Source of the DNA: Varroa destructor
Taxonomy: Eukaryota; Arthropoda; Arachnida; Mesostigmata; Varroidae
Direction: 5' to 3'
Assembly (NCBI RefSeq): GCF_002443255.2
Contig: NW_019211457.1
Location: forward strand, 20,223,497-20,287,496
DNA length: 64,000 nt
Each line of letters opens with the position of its first letter. Within the stretch, counting starts at the first letter, position 1. Below are positions 25,145 to 37,610 of this stretch, one piece after another. The notes under the pieces are model-generated. The model was not told where the DNA came from. It worked only from the letters and a program-made list of their open reading frames with translations, and searched no databases. Both the position numbers and the translations under genes were made by a program.

Positions 25145-26970
25145 GTAGCAGCGTATCTATTATATAGATATGTACATAGAGTATGTGGTGCAAACAACTG
25201 TGTATGTCTCTGTTCTTCTACGATGATGGATAAATTGTAACTGTGAGTGGTTTTCTGCTTTATTTTCCAAATGGCTGGTCAGAGAATAGCTGAAGACGTC
25301 TTATGAAGCAGTTTTTTTTATTGCCGTTCATGTCATTTTCATTACATTACGTCGCCAGTCATTGCTGGCATTACTAGTCGTACAGCTTTGTAAATATTAT
25401 TATTTATTATACGGGCAAAATGCTACATTGCAAAATCGTAATCAACATTGGATTGGCTATTCGAATCCCCATTCCTGTTCTGCCCTCTTTCCCCTAAAAT
25501 AGCGGCTACAAGACGATCCCTAGGCAACAAGTGAAAATAACTATTCTGTAGAGATAGCTACGCCGATCATATAACGGAACTCTACCGTAAATCGGAAGGC
25601 AAAGCAACAGGATAACAAAGCGTCCAACAAGTGACGCCGAGTTTCTATAAACATGCGGACACTAGCTTCTTGAATGCTCTCACTTTCTGCATTGCTGCCC
25701 TCGATCGTTATCGCTTCTATCACAACAACAAACACTGCGTACGGCTTCGATCTTATAGGTAGCTATCCTCTTAACCGCTGCGGCATAGCATAGCTGGACT
25801 TTTGACGGCTGACTAGTGTAGGTCGCGACAATGCGTGGTGACATCGAATGAAACCACAAAACTGGCGAACAAAACAACAGCGCCGACGACGTCTCTTGAC
25901 GTTGCAACACGCGTACGCCAACCACAAACGCCTCCATGACAATCACCGATTTTTAGTACTAGTATTACAACTACAGCTAAGACTAACCAGATGACAAGCC
26001 TACTACCACTGTCTGGAAAACTTGATATCGTTACCAGGTAAAGATGGATATAGATTTTTTTTAAACTGCTCAATGGAAGGAAAACGACCAATTGTGACAT
26101 CTAATAGCGGGGTGAAATGAAATTTGGCATCACCATCTTATAATAGTAAGAGCAAAAAGCCAAGGTGTGTGTACCACGAGCCATCAATGCAGCGCTTTTT
26201 CTAATTTTTTTTTTCACAAATTCCACACTTAATATTCTATACTGTGTTTACAAATAATGTCTTCCTTTAAGGCTTTTTGATAACGGGCTTGCGAATCGTA
26301 GGCGCTGACTATTTTGTGGCAGGATTATGACGTCCGTTAACATAGGCAACAACACTGAGATTTGAAGTCGACTCCTTTCATCGAAACGTAGCCAGGTTAA
26401 CGTGCTTGATACTTCCTAGTAGGAATAGCATCGAAGCCGGTGAAATTTAGTATAATGCTTGAAAAATAAAACGGAGCACCCCTTTCTCGGAGCTACCCTT
26501 TCTCGAGAAAAACACTGGTAATATCTGGGCTGGCGCTTGAAAAACCGTGAAGTTTGTCAGTGCCAACTACATATCATCCTTGAGCCTGCACGAACAAGTC
26601 AAGCTGCATTTGTCCTAACTCACATGAAAATGACAATAGCTGATAGTGTATACGAGATCGGTGTAGAACATTTATTCGATGGTGGTATTTAATCATTTAG
26701 CACGATGGCACCGTACGCTAATTGATTCAAGTATTTACTAATTATACTTCCACGGTTTCAGATGATCACGTTACCTGATGAAAGGCTTCTCTAGACAGTT
26801 TAGAATGCGATAATCTATCTACATGGCTATTGTTCGAGAACATTGAAGATTTTTATTAAGATAATTAAGAGCACCGTTCAGCGTATTACATTAATTGTTT
26901 TTAGAGTAGACATGCACGCCTTTTCGATAATATTTTAGAACGTTTATGTTAATATCAGGGGTAAATCAAT
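25145..26970. other. Anonymous DNA with stop-poor minus stretch
   Basis: From 26100 down to 25541 on the minus strand, overlapping frames in all three phases stay open for 60-95 codons. One holds a hydrophobic run (LVIWLVLAVVVILVL). No domain, start context or splice pair decides between them, so no gene is called. Confidence 0.45.
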
Positions 26971-26988
26971 ACGGAAATTAATTTCCGT
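26971..26988. repeat. Perfect 18-bp palindrome
   Basis: ACGGAAATTAATTTCCGT is its own reverse complement. It is a dyad symmetric site of unknown role in AT-rich DNA. Confidence 0.7.
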
Positions 26989-28897
26989 CGAGAACGAAAT
27001 CGAGCTATTTTCCCCTTTAAATATTGCAAGTTTATTTGTTTTTTTTTTTGTTAGGAACCTACCCTTTAAGACTAATTTCAGCATAAACTGAAAAGGCGCG
27101 ATCTGGTTGATATTTCAGAAGAGCGTTCGTCTAACACAGAGCCATTGAAATAAGTAGAAGTTCCTTTAAGAGGACCTCAACGAGAGGCTAGGTCTGCAGC
27201 GTTGACGGTAAGTACAACCGGCGTTAAAGCTAGGCACCAAGGCTGAACTGCCAATTGACAAAGCCTTTGACGTACCTGCCAGACGAAACTATCAGTCCAG
27301 TAGATTTACAAATAATGAACTTTCTATGAGGAGCTAAAGAGCTAATACTGCATTTGATGGGTGTCCATTTCAGTGTTGAATGGAATGAACTTTAGGCGAA
27401 GTTTTCGGTATTTCCAACAGTAAAATGAAGTGACAGAATAAAGTTAAGTTAGTACTTAGTTCATTGGCTGTACTATTTGTAACTACGATCATTATTTACT
27501 CATTAAGCGGCGTTTCAGCTATCCGTGTACACCTTTGACAAATTCTTCGACAGTGTTCCGTTTAGAAAATAATGGTTTTGAAAGCACTTTAAATAGTGCA
27601 GTTTAGAAAAAGATTTGCCTAACGAATGTTGTAACGGCAAAATTGCTTAAAAAATAATTTTAGACTTGTATAATGAGTGAACAGAATGCGCGTCAAAGTT
27701 TAAACAGAATAAGTAAATGTCTCTTGTTGTTCCTTGTAAGTACTTGTCCTTAGAAGCTGAGAAAATAGGAAGAATGTAGGCTTTATGAAAATTTGCAAAT
27801 TTTGTACAAAATTCTGATGCTCAGAAGTAGTTGCCAATGGTATGGGAGCGTTAGAAGAATTTCTTATAACTTGTTTCGGTATACGTTTATCTATTAAGAA
27901 TTTAGATGAAAATGATTAGGTTCCAATTAGTTAAGATCATATGAGTATCGCAATATGATTTTTGCGTAGAACGATTGCAAAGTAGCAGTCCTTTTAATCT
28001 GATCACCTCGATGGTGCACCGTAGAAGCTGTTGCCACTTGTCCAGCAACATCATCAATGGCGCTACATCTAAGTTCAGTTAAATACAGTAGCTAAGGCCA
28101 GAAAAGTCTTCCTAGTTACGAATACAATGTGCATACATCATACGGCTACCTAAGACGTTTACAAGATGATCCACAAAAGTGTACTCTAGCTGTTCATTTC
28201 GAATCTAATAAACCTGTTGAACACATGTTCGAGCTTCGGCTCGTCAAGTACTTCCCATTACTTCATGCAAGATTACAACAAACTATTAAAGATTATATCA
28301 TAACCAAATTTCTAGTCGAACGCAAAAATGAATTTCAGGTAAACCAAACGCAAACAAAATAGAAAGCGTAAAAACATAGCGGCTTCAATATCGGATCAAC
28401 TTGACCAATGCAACTAATAATATATTTGCCTATTTGTTAATTGGCGTTAGCATTCAGCCGTATTCACCCATACCGGTGTCTTAACAGAGTTCAATTATTG
28501 CGGCTACATAGACATGTGAAGAATAATAATAACTTAATAATGATAACATATTGGCCTACACAAATAGGCATGGCACCCATATTTTCTGGGAGCACGATTT
28601 GTAGCCGGAAGCGATGCAGAGCAATCTTGAAAAGAAGGATTTGTCCAAAGGATAGGCGATAAGCAGTGAATTGCGGAATAGGGTTGTGTTTTAATTAAGC
28701 AGATTAGAGGTAGACGGGCCTCCATTGATCTGAATAGGGACGATTACGATGTATTGGCCACCAACCGCACTAAATAAGCAAGCAGTGCTTACTTTACTAG
28801 CTACGACAGCTGCTAACTGATCCATCCAGACATAACAGAGCCCCAGAGGTAACATAACCATCGATAGACGGCCGTTCGTCGCAAGACGAACAAGGGC
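26989..28897. other. Anonymous AT-rich DNA
   Basis: A strong donor-like GTAAGTAC occurs at 27207 but no convincing upstream exon was found. The plus frame 28129-28362 has no recognised motif. Confidence 0.5.
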
Positions 28898-29236
28898 TTG
28901 CATTGGCCAACAGTTGTAGTAAAAAACGCTTACTGCCTTAGCAGGACAAAGCGTCAAGGACTAGCAGTAGAAGCAGCAGGCGACAGCAAAGACAGCAATA
29001 CGCTGCGGCAAGCCAGTGCGGGAGACGACGAAGCTGAACAGATCGAGGCTGCTTTGTCTGTCGAGATGCCGTCACAGAAAATCGAATGGGCAGAGCAACT
29101 CACTGTTTACAAGATTATAGGTCGTCATAAAACGATCAAAGGTCAATACCATCAGAAAGGTATCCAGGGAATACCATTCGACGTAGCCCAGTCATCGACC
29201 GGAAGAACGGAAACCAGAATTTTTTTTCCTATATAA
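28898..29236 (+). CDS. Open frame with acidic, Ala/Gln-rich segment, possible exon
   Basis: This 112-codon frame has no ATG at its 5' end (it opens on TTG) and lies in a GC-richer patch. Its middle is acidic and hydrophilic (ASAGDDEAEQIEAALSVEMP), unlike the hydrophobic or low-complexity peptides of most frames here. A possible acceptor (GCTTACTGCCTTAG) lies at about 28940, and a possible donor (AAAG, then GTATCC) near 29160. It could be an internal exon of an unrecognised gene, but no domain is visible and the overlapping minus frame (28691-28957) is also open. Confidence 0.2.
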   Translation: MHWPTVVVKNAYCLSRTKRQGLAVEAAGDSKDSNTLRQASAGDDEAEQIEAALSVEMPSQKIEWAEQLTVYKIIGRHKTIKGQYHQKGIQGIPFDVAQSSTGRTETRIFFPI

Positions 29237-32200
29237 GGAGTAATGCTAAACCAGATGCTGATATGAGATTACGGGATACACAGAGGCGGTTACTTTCAGT
29301 CAGTAGGACCGATTTGCGTTCATTCACCCTTTGTAATACTTATATGTATGTCAAAAGTATTGCTTTTGAAGGATGATAGCGTTCGCGATCAAGTTAAATG
29401 TATTTTTTCTAGCATCTAATTTTCAACTTACGCCATTATAATATTTAATGTGCTTCTGATCGGCGTTTGCGAGCCAATTTGTCCTTCACTGAGAGAAAAT
29501 CGTAGTACTCTAGGGAAAATACTCCCAAAGAAAGGTCAACGACTTTAAGAACATTCTTATTGTTTTCGTTTCCGATCGATAAAGGCATAGAAGATATAAG
29601 GATCTATAGTGCTTGCGTAACACTGACAACCTAACATAAAAACATTATATTAGAATATATATCTATACATTCATTACTTTTTCATTATGTTAGCGATGAT
29701 ACCAAATTTGCATCTGACAATATCTACTCAATCGATATATCAATTAATTACTACGAATAACTACGAGTTAATCGAGTACGTGTGTGAGAACAACCACTGA
29801 TCAACTTGAAATGGTACGTTGGACTTAGGTAATTGAGGTTAAAGTATAATAATCATAAAGATCGCCGATGATATTTTTACGACAACGGTCCTAACGATTT
29901 AAAAATTGAACACTTTAGATAAAGATAGAGGAAATTAAACAATATTAAAGTTAGAATTTTTTTGCTAATTTACAAAATTAACTTTACTTCTAATTAGCGC
30001 CTGTCTGCCTCTGGCAAATGAATTGATTTCTTCCGTCATTGCTAGCTAGAGAGAGACTATGTACAGTTATATAATGCTATTATATATATATATATATATA
30101 TATAATGACAATGTGCTACAGTTAAGCCTCTTATCGACTTTGCTATGGGCTTTTCCGTGTGGATCGACACTAGCCTTTCTTACTATGATTACTAGCGATA
30201 TGAGTCAACCGTCACAAACAAAAACAGTACACTGATATTCTCTCATCGCATGCACACCTCTTTTGACCCAACCTATCGTGTTCCGTTTATGTTTATAAAG
30301 TACCATTATGTTGTGTGCACGTTTTAGTTCAAAATTCCATCTCTGAAATTTAAAAATGTGTGTTGTGAAGCACCAAAATTTATAAATAAGTAAAGCCTCT
30401 GCACATCAAACTTTTGAAACCTCAAGTTCGGCGTGTCCGATCGGAGAAGCTATCCAGGAAAGGTACTGACGCGCATAACGCCGCGTCGTATTTGCATCAC
30501 GTTATACTGCATCGTCTGTAGATACACATAGTACCAGCCAAGTAAAAACTCACTGCCGGATAGAGGATGTGATGATACCTATGTACTGCGAAACGTGCAA
30601 AATGTGTCGGTACGTACGTTCTGTCTGCTTCTCTTCAGACGTCGTCAATCATCGGCTCGTGTAATAAAAAAAAAGTCGAGATCAATCTCCGCCATCCTTC
30701 TCTTGCATGTACTAATCAATCAGGGAGGGGAAGGGGAGGTGAATCTGAGTTTCAGATTTTCTATAACTAACGTTGTGTCGTCTAAAGAAATGCACGTATC
30801 TATTCAAGTATCTATAATAGACTCGGTAAGGCTAATGAAAAATAGATTTTTTGGTTGTCTAGGTTGAATCTTAGAACACGGATAAAGGCAGATCATATAA
30901 AAATAACCGGTCCTATTTCCGAACGTTCCATGCACTTTTATCATTAGTCTCATGACAAAGAAGTAATTAATCAACACATATTTACAAACGCCATATTTTT
31001 GACATGTTTATGCGTGCAGTGAATATGCACGCACATGTTTAATGATTTTTTGTTTAACGATATTATGTTTGTGTTAGCTTCAAGAAAGGTGACTTAACCT
31101 GAAAATTTTGAGCAAGTCTACATCGTTACGAGATCGATTTACGAGACGTGGTATATGCTGAAGCCAGGCGAGTGCTACGTACATGACGGTGCATCTCTTA
31201 GCCATCACGCAGGGCGCGCGTGCGCTAATATAGAGACTGAATGTCTCTAATATGGTGCGGGTATTAGATATTTTAACACCGATCACACCATGAACAACAA
31301 TTTGACTTATCTTAAATGACGCAAGCATATTGTGATTAACGGCATCGTCTCATTGTAAATCGTGACCCTGAAATCGTCGTCTTCTAATACTACATAAAGC
31401 TGAGAAATCTTACGATTAGTATGTGCAGCGAATCTGGCCGGAGATTTATGCGTGTCTATCCATCGCTTATCGGTGAGGCTACAATATGACTAGTTTCGTC
31501 ACAAATCGTGATTCGGAATAGTAAGTCGCTAACAGGAATTGTCATACCACAAATTGTCGGATGCGCATAAGATCGCCCTTCGGTCACTTGCTACGTAGGC
31601 CAACTACACAACTTTGACACGTCATGGGCAGGTTTTGATTAACTCGACGGTATCAACAAGGCAGTGTCTATGAGGCAAGAACTGTAGTGCCCTTTAGCCA
31701 GCTACTATTAATAGACACTAGAAGAAAATAAGGGTTTCTCACTTTGTACGAGGCTTAGCATGATATTCTCTTGTGTATAGCGTGGCTGTATTTGGGGTGG
31801 CCTCCGCTAATAGAGAAAAGTAGTTGTATGTTGAAAAGAGTGCAGTGACATGAACCACATTTTGTTTAACTGACGACAACATGGTAATAGCATTACTTGA
31901 ATTTGAATATAGTTAGCAGAGTGTCTGGAATAAATATCCATATCATACGACGTCACCTGATCTTGCGCTCTTCCCGTCAAATTGTATAGTGCTTCGCCGC
32001 ATTTGCAGTTTAATGATCAAAGTTCAGAGAGCAGAATCCGAGGATCGAAGTGTGCGATGACGTTACGGGGCCATTGAGTGGGTATACCCGACTGGTGTCT
32101 GTCGCTCTGCAGTCACATGCACGCTGTTGTTTTCAATGCTGCATCAAGCCATTATCTAAAAGCAAAAAAGACTCAAAACATTTCCTAAAACAAAAGATTA

Positions 32201-33170
32201 CTTAATTTGGTTTGCAAGTTTGCAAGGCAGCCAGGGGTAGATATCATTAGTGCTAAATCAACAGAAGCTGTGAGACAAATAATGGTGATTCAAGCAAAAA
32301 CAGAGCCTGTAGCTTCTACCCATGTACGACTGTAGGCTAAAATTTGCGGTCAAAGAAACGCTAACGTGGTCGATTACGAAAGTTTTCACTGCACCTGATT
32401 TCCGTAATAATAACCATCCAGGTCATACTCGATCATATATCGATGGTCGCTTCACGCGGTCTGGATAGGGCTGGGGCGACATTAACTATACCCACATAAA
32501 AAGTTTTCTAAAGTTGTTTTGCCATCAACAAGCTGCACACAACGATACTGCGAAAAGTTATGCTAAGGTCATTGCAGTATTTATTTTAGATGTCACTTAT
32601 GCACTGACTTCATAGAGGCAGTCACTTGAACTATGCTGGACCGTTCCGCAGGTGCTGAAGATCTAAACAATATACAGCCATTACTATCAAAACGCAAATA
32701 GGCGATGGACGGAATGATTATCCTATACAATTTACTTTAGAGATATTTTTGTAATTTTCCTTTTGGACTTTGGTTGAATGCTGCCATATAAATCCCTATG
32801 GTCTTTCAACAGGCAACATATGATACCGAATAAAATTGTCAATAAAACTAGTTTTCATCATTTTTCGCTTCTAGAAAAAAACTTTGAAGCAGTTACTTAT
32901 TGTAGTACATGCTAGTCCTCTTCTTTAATATTATCATTGACACTGAGATAGTGCCAGTTGTTGTTGCTTTTATTTTATGCAGTTATGATTTTTACAATCA
33001 TCACAGTCACAGTCATTAGCATTTAGGCGAGACAATGTAACATAGCTGAACAGTAGGGAATCGTCGCGTACATGTGATGTCTGACAGTATGATGATACGT
33101 TGAACGCGGCACCGTCCAGCCTGGTTAAATCCGTTTGAAAGTAGTTTGTCCAGTCGTTTTTCTAATGCAG
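29237..33170. other. Anonymous AT-rich DNA
   Basis: Holds the TA tract at 30080-30104 and a G-rich stretch at 30723-30739 (runs of 3, 4, 4 and 2 G). Frames at 30595-30867 and 31080-31328 show no motif. Nothing else seen. Confidence 0.5.
30080..30104. repeat. (TA)n microsatellite
   Basis: Uninterrupted TA repeat of about 25 bases. Confidence 0.95.
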
Positions 33171-33207
33171 GAGCAATCGAATTGCGTAATGTACTAAGAG
33201 AAAATTG
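33171..33207 (+). CDS. Possible 37-base micro-exon
   Basis: A pyrimidine-rich acceptor (GTCGTTTTTCTAATGCAG) and a consensus donor (TTG, then GTAAGTTG) bound 37 bases. One frame is open and reads AIELRNVLREN, helical in character. Both splice sites are good, but no neighbouring exons were found, and pairs this close are expected by chance in a window this size. Confidence 0.12.
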
Positions 33208-33428
33208 GTAAGTTGTATTATGTTTCCTCGATTCCCTTCATTATTTTTATGTACAGAACGTTCCTATGTTGAGTGTGCAGGTATATTTAGCTAGCAAATA
33301 ATGGCTGTTGTGTGTATGTTGATTTGAGGGTAGGTAAAAATCTCTATTAAAAACTTATCGCATAATAATTCTGCTACTTGAGTAAATGCGAAACTATGAC
33401 TCCCCAGCTGTCAGAAAACTTTTGGCCT

Positions 33429-33445
33429 ATATATATATATATATA
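33429..33445. repeat. Short (AT)n microsatellite
   Basis: Uninterrupted AT repeat of 17 bases. Confidence 0.9.
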
Positions 33446-35193
33446 GCAGTGAGCTGTGTTGGGCTTTGTAGTACGAAAAACTAACAGTAAACAAGGAGAA
33501 ATAAGGTTAAGCGCCATTATTTCGTTATTCTATTTCGCAAATATTGTTCTTATTAGGTTACGCTGCTCCACTTTCAACGAAGTAGGTAACGATAGTCAAC
33601 ATCGAAGCAATAGCTCGTCTTTCGGTTGCATAGATTTGTCCTTTATCAACAAAAAGGATAGTATCTGATTGAGAGAACGATTGTCCACAACAATCCTTGG
33701 TACAAATATCTTATGTTTACCAATTTTCCTGACGAAACAATGACGTCAGTGGTGAAAGGATAGACTCTAAGGATGCCAGTCTCAACGAGGCACCGGTGCT
33801 GTCGTGCGGCATACCAAGATGACGAGAAGATAGTTTGAGATGCATTTCTTTCTATATTGTAATCGAGTATCGCTGCTGCTAGCTGTCTAAAAAGCAGTTG
33901 CCTTTTCTTTTTTTTGGAGTCTTTGGCCCTTTTTCCACTTTACCGTTTAGCCTTCCATCAACGCAATGCTGATTTGTACGTGCACAACATCTTCTACGGA
34001 CCTATCTTTATGTCGCTTCTGTACATTGAGATGTATGTGTTTAATAGCGCGATCTGTGTGCTTCAGTTAGCAATAATAGCAACACAAGCAGCGAAAATAG
34101 TATCGTTTTTTTTAGATGACGACGATGTTGCTAGCGATTATGTTGGTTTATGAAGGGCAGTTTACAGAAGACTCCGACTCGATGGCCCTGCCGGTGCCCG
34201 CCTTTCCATTTCGTTGTTAGTTTACCGGACATTGCTATACTTGCATTAAATCAAGCGTCAGCTCGAGCTTCAGTGATGGTGATACCATGACAGAGACGAC
34301 GGTGGCTCGTCGTGCCGACTCTGGCGATGCTGCTGATCTTTGGGTAACCCAAATCTTTCTTCGGTTTTTGTCCCGTACGCCAGCTCTGCCTAGCAGATAA
34401 CCATTGGCCACTAATGTTCCGCATTCTTTATGGTTTCTAATAGCCACTGTATTAAGTGGTGATAGAACAATCTGACACAGATTCAACTGAATGAACTGCT
34501 AATTACCTTAGCTATTTTTGAATCCAAATGTAGGTTTCTATAAACGCTATTGTGGACTCGATTTCATAGGTCAAATTAATTGTGATTTATGGGTCACTGA
34601 ATAGACGCGAATGACTGTGGTAAAAGTTCGCCAGCTAAAACGGTCACTATTCGATGCAAATTCTAGCCGCGTTCTTTTCTTCGTTCTCGAGCAATCAACG
34701 TATAGTGTATAGTGTTTATGCTTTTTGTGTGATTAGCTCTTAGTTAATGACTACCAGTAATATTCGTTCTCTGACAAACGATCGCATAGTGAGTGGTACC
34801 CTCTACTGAGAACGAGTAACGGCGTCGATCCCTATGGCGGCACCATCTTGGAGTTCGCGTGATTGATTAAACTTTTTTCCTTGTTTTTATCAGTGCCTGC
34901 TAAAATTGAATGAATATGCATTCGTTAATATTATCATTTCTATCTAGACACGAGTTTGGGAGACCCTTGGATTAAACGAACGATACACCCGCCATTTTCA
35001 GCCAGTAGCAATAAAAAGAATCGCTAAGATTCCGTAGGTGCACGAACGCCAAAAAAGGATGCAAGTCAATTAAATAAAATCGATGGAAGCGACTGATTTG
35101 TCTGAATCGATAAATTCTGGGTAAAAGTACTGCGTATCCTAAAAGATGAGTTTCCTTTTCAAGTTACTTTTTTGTTTTAAATTAATATATTAG
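33446..35193. other. Anonymous DNA
   Basis: Frames at 33456-33668, 33914-34153 and 34235-34486 (minus) have no recognised motif. The second ends in an acidic LDDDD tail after a hydrophobic run, but opens on TTG and lacks flanking signals. Confidence 0.5.
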
Positions 35194-35268
35194 ATGCGCA
35201 CGTTCGTGGCTTTGATCGCCACCGTGACATTGCTAAGCCCACCCTTAACGACTGAGAAAATAGTGCAA
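35194..35268 (+). CDS. Possible first coding exon with signal peptide
   Basis: An acceptor-like tract (TTTTTTGTTTTAAATTAATA then TATTAG) ends exactly at an ATG. The frame reads MRTFVALIATVTLLSPPLTT and five more codons, then reaches CAA followed by GTAGGG, a weak donor. The peptide has the layout of a secretory signal: a basic start, an 11-residue hydrophobic core and small residues near a possible cleavage site. GC content drops after the donor, as at an exon edge. If real, this is the first coding exon of a secreted or membrane protein whose 5' UTR is spliced. No second exon was recognised; the frame itself runs on to 35475 through a TATATA stretch, which looks intronic. Confidence 0.28.
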
Positions 35269-37565
35269 GTAGGGGGCAACTCATATACATTGTATATATA
35301 TATTCATCATTTTCCTTCTTTAAATCTTTTATTAAAACAAGGCTTTACAACTGTTGTTTCACTTTTTCAAACGGAAACAAGTTTAGTGCATAATAATACT
35401 CTAGAGCCGTACAGAGACCACATCATATTAACATCTAGTTATTATAAACTTGTATCACACGTGGTTATTAGTTGACCTGGCAAGATCCGAAAGTATCTTA
35501 CTCGTAGACAAAAAACAATTGCCGCAGGGGAGCAAGTCAATCAAGTGCGAGAAATAAAATCGATGAAATTGTCTGATGCGCATAATAACAATCATCTGTT
35601 CAACGTAACATGACCGGACCTATCATTTAAAGTTCATGTTTTATAGTTGTAGGTATAGAAAATTGAATCACTGAACGTAGACTTAATTGACGCAAGTATT
35701 ATCCGTTACGGTTGTGTAAAACGAAATCTACTGAAATAAAATGAGTTGCTTTTTCGTTATTTTAGAAGACAGCCAGAGGAACAGGCTAGTACTATTGTAT
35801 TCCGCTATGCCTGGTCCGGTGGGCCTTTTAGACCTTAGCAGTAAGCCATCTTGCAGTACATCGATAAAGTAGAACGAATATTCTTTCGCATTAAAAATAA
35901 CACTAATAAAGAATTCAGTTAAGAAATTTTCACGAAGACCTTTACTTATCTAAAACCACTTACGTAGCTATTGGGAAAAAGTCCCGTTCCGTTCAGAGGC
36001 TTCAATTGCTAAAGCCAGGAATTTAACCTAAAACTGTGGCAACAGTAGACAGCTCAATGATCTGCACAGATTAATTTGAATTCCTAATTTAGAGAGTTTG
36101 CGCTTGTTGTTGTGGGCTTTTGCGTGCTGAGATTACTTGATAGGAAGCGACGTGCGAGAAAATAGTTCACTTCGACCTTTGTGGGCCGAAAGAATAGCGG
36201 ATGTGAGGAAAGATGTAGAGCTCTCTTCTAAATTGCCCATAGGATTCATTTCTCAGACTCTTCTGTGTACCCACTAATTCGAGAAAGCAAAACTCAAGAA
36301 ACTCTATTTAATTTATGTAAGGCTTAGTCATATACCAATTGCAATCAGTTGGATTCCAGTTACCGGTTCGAAGCGTTCGGAATGGATTCCATTTATTCCA
36401 TTATCTGGCACTATCTTTGTCGATCAGCTTTGAAAACATTTTAAATGTTAATTAAAAATCTATGGATTTACCGCCAGTTGTTTAATAACTTGTAGAGGAA
36501 GTTTTTTTTTTAACAAAAAGTGGTATTAACCGCCGACAACGACTAGCTGCCTGTTGAGGTATGGGGCATTCGATCGCATGAACAGTTCCATCATGTCAGA
36601 ACTTTGCCGCACTACCCAGCTTCATCGATAGCGATTAGCTGATCAGCGTAGGATTACATATAACAAACAATGAATTGTATCGCGCAGCTCAGCAACAGCT
36701 CAAAAGCGGATCATGTTGCCTGATGTTGGACAAAATGGACTTGCCCATCTCAGCAGGTCGAGCTTAGCTGTTACAACGTTTTTAATTACATCCATATCGC
36801 AAATGTATTTCTTGCAACGTTTTGCATCTGTTTCCGCTGAGGGAGAAGGTAGATTCGCTAATCGACGGCGGTTGGGGCAAATGAGATGTATAGAACAACG
36901 AAAAGTCTTTTTTGCGTTTTGCACGACACGATAGGTTATCTTAGGGACTCAAGACAGCTGCGCAACCCTCTATTGCCCCTATACAGATGTTTTCAATATA
37001 ACGTAATAATGACTGTTGATAGCGTGAAGTTACTATTCAAATGCGCGCTTGTATCTGGGGTCGTCTGAAAGGATCAACTTTCAGGGGTAAAATCGATTTA
37101 GTACGTAGGCTTAAGGTTAACTGATGCCGCGAGACACCAGCAGAGTGCACTGGAGTAGTGGGGTTAACAACAAAGCTTTACGCAATATGCCATTGCGTTG
37201 GGTGGTCAGGCCGTAGTGGCGTTGATTTCTGATTGGGATCAGGTCTGGATTTAGAGGATAACGATCGAGATCGCTAGATTAGATTCCGCTAACCCTCAGG
37301 AGTCAGAAAGGGGTGCGGTGGATAAGTGTATTAACCAGTCATCGGCTTTGCCGATGTCCAAGACCGTGGGAATTTAACTACACTCAATATCGAAGCGGCT
37401 TGCTTGGTCGTTATATTCAGCTGAGTAGCCATACAGTTAGTCAACGCATTGAAATGGCGCTGTTTATTTTATACCACTTTAGCCTTTATTCCGTCTCCTT
37501 ATTGTACGATATTGAAATAATAAAAAGAACAGTTTCCGATTATATACCATGACCCCTCTCTTTCT
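35269..37565. other. Anonymous AT-rich DNA
   Basis: Frames at 36700-36934 overlap on both strands and have no motif. Nothing else recognised. Confidence 0.5.
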
Positions 37566-37610
37566 CAAATAGATAACTAAAAATGATGATCATTTTTAGT
37601 TATTTATTTG
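37566..37610. repeat. Near-perfect 45-bp palindrome
   Basis: Two 21-base arms, starting CAAATAGATAACTAAAAATG and ending TTTTTAGTTATTTATTTG, pair at 20 of 21 positions around a 3-base centre. It has no protein-coding content. It is far longer than expected by chance and could extrude as a cruciform or be the fused ends of a small foldback or MITE-like element. Confidence 0.85.
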
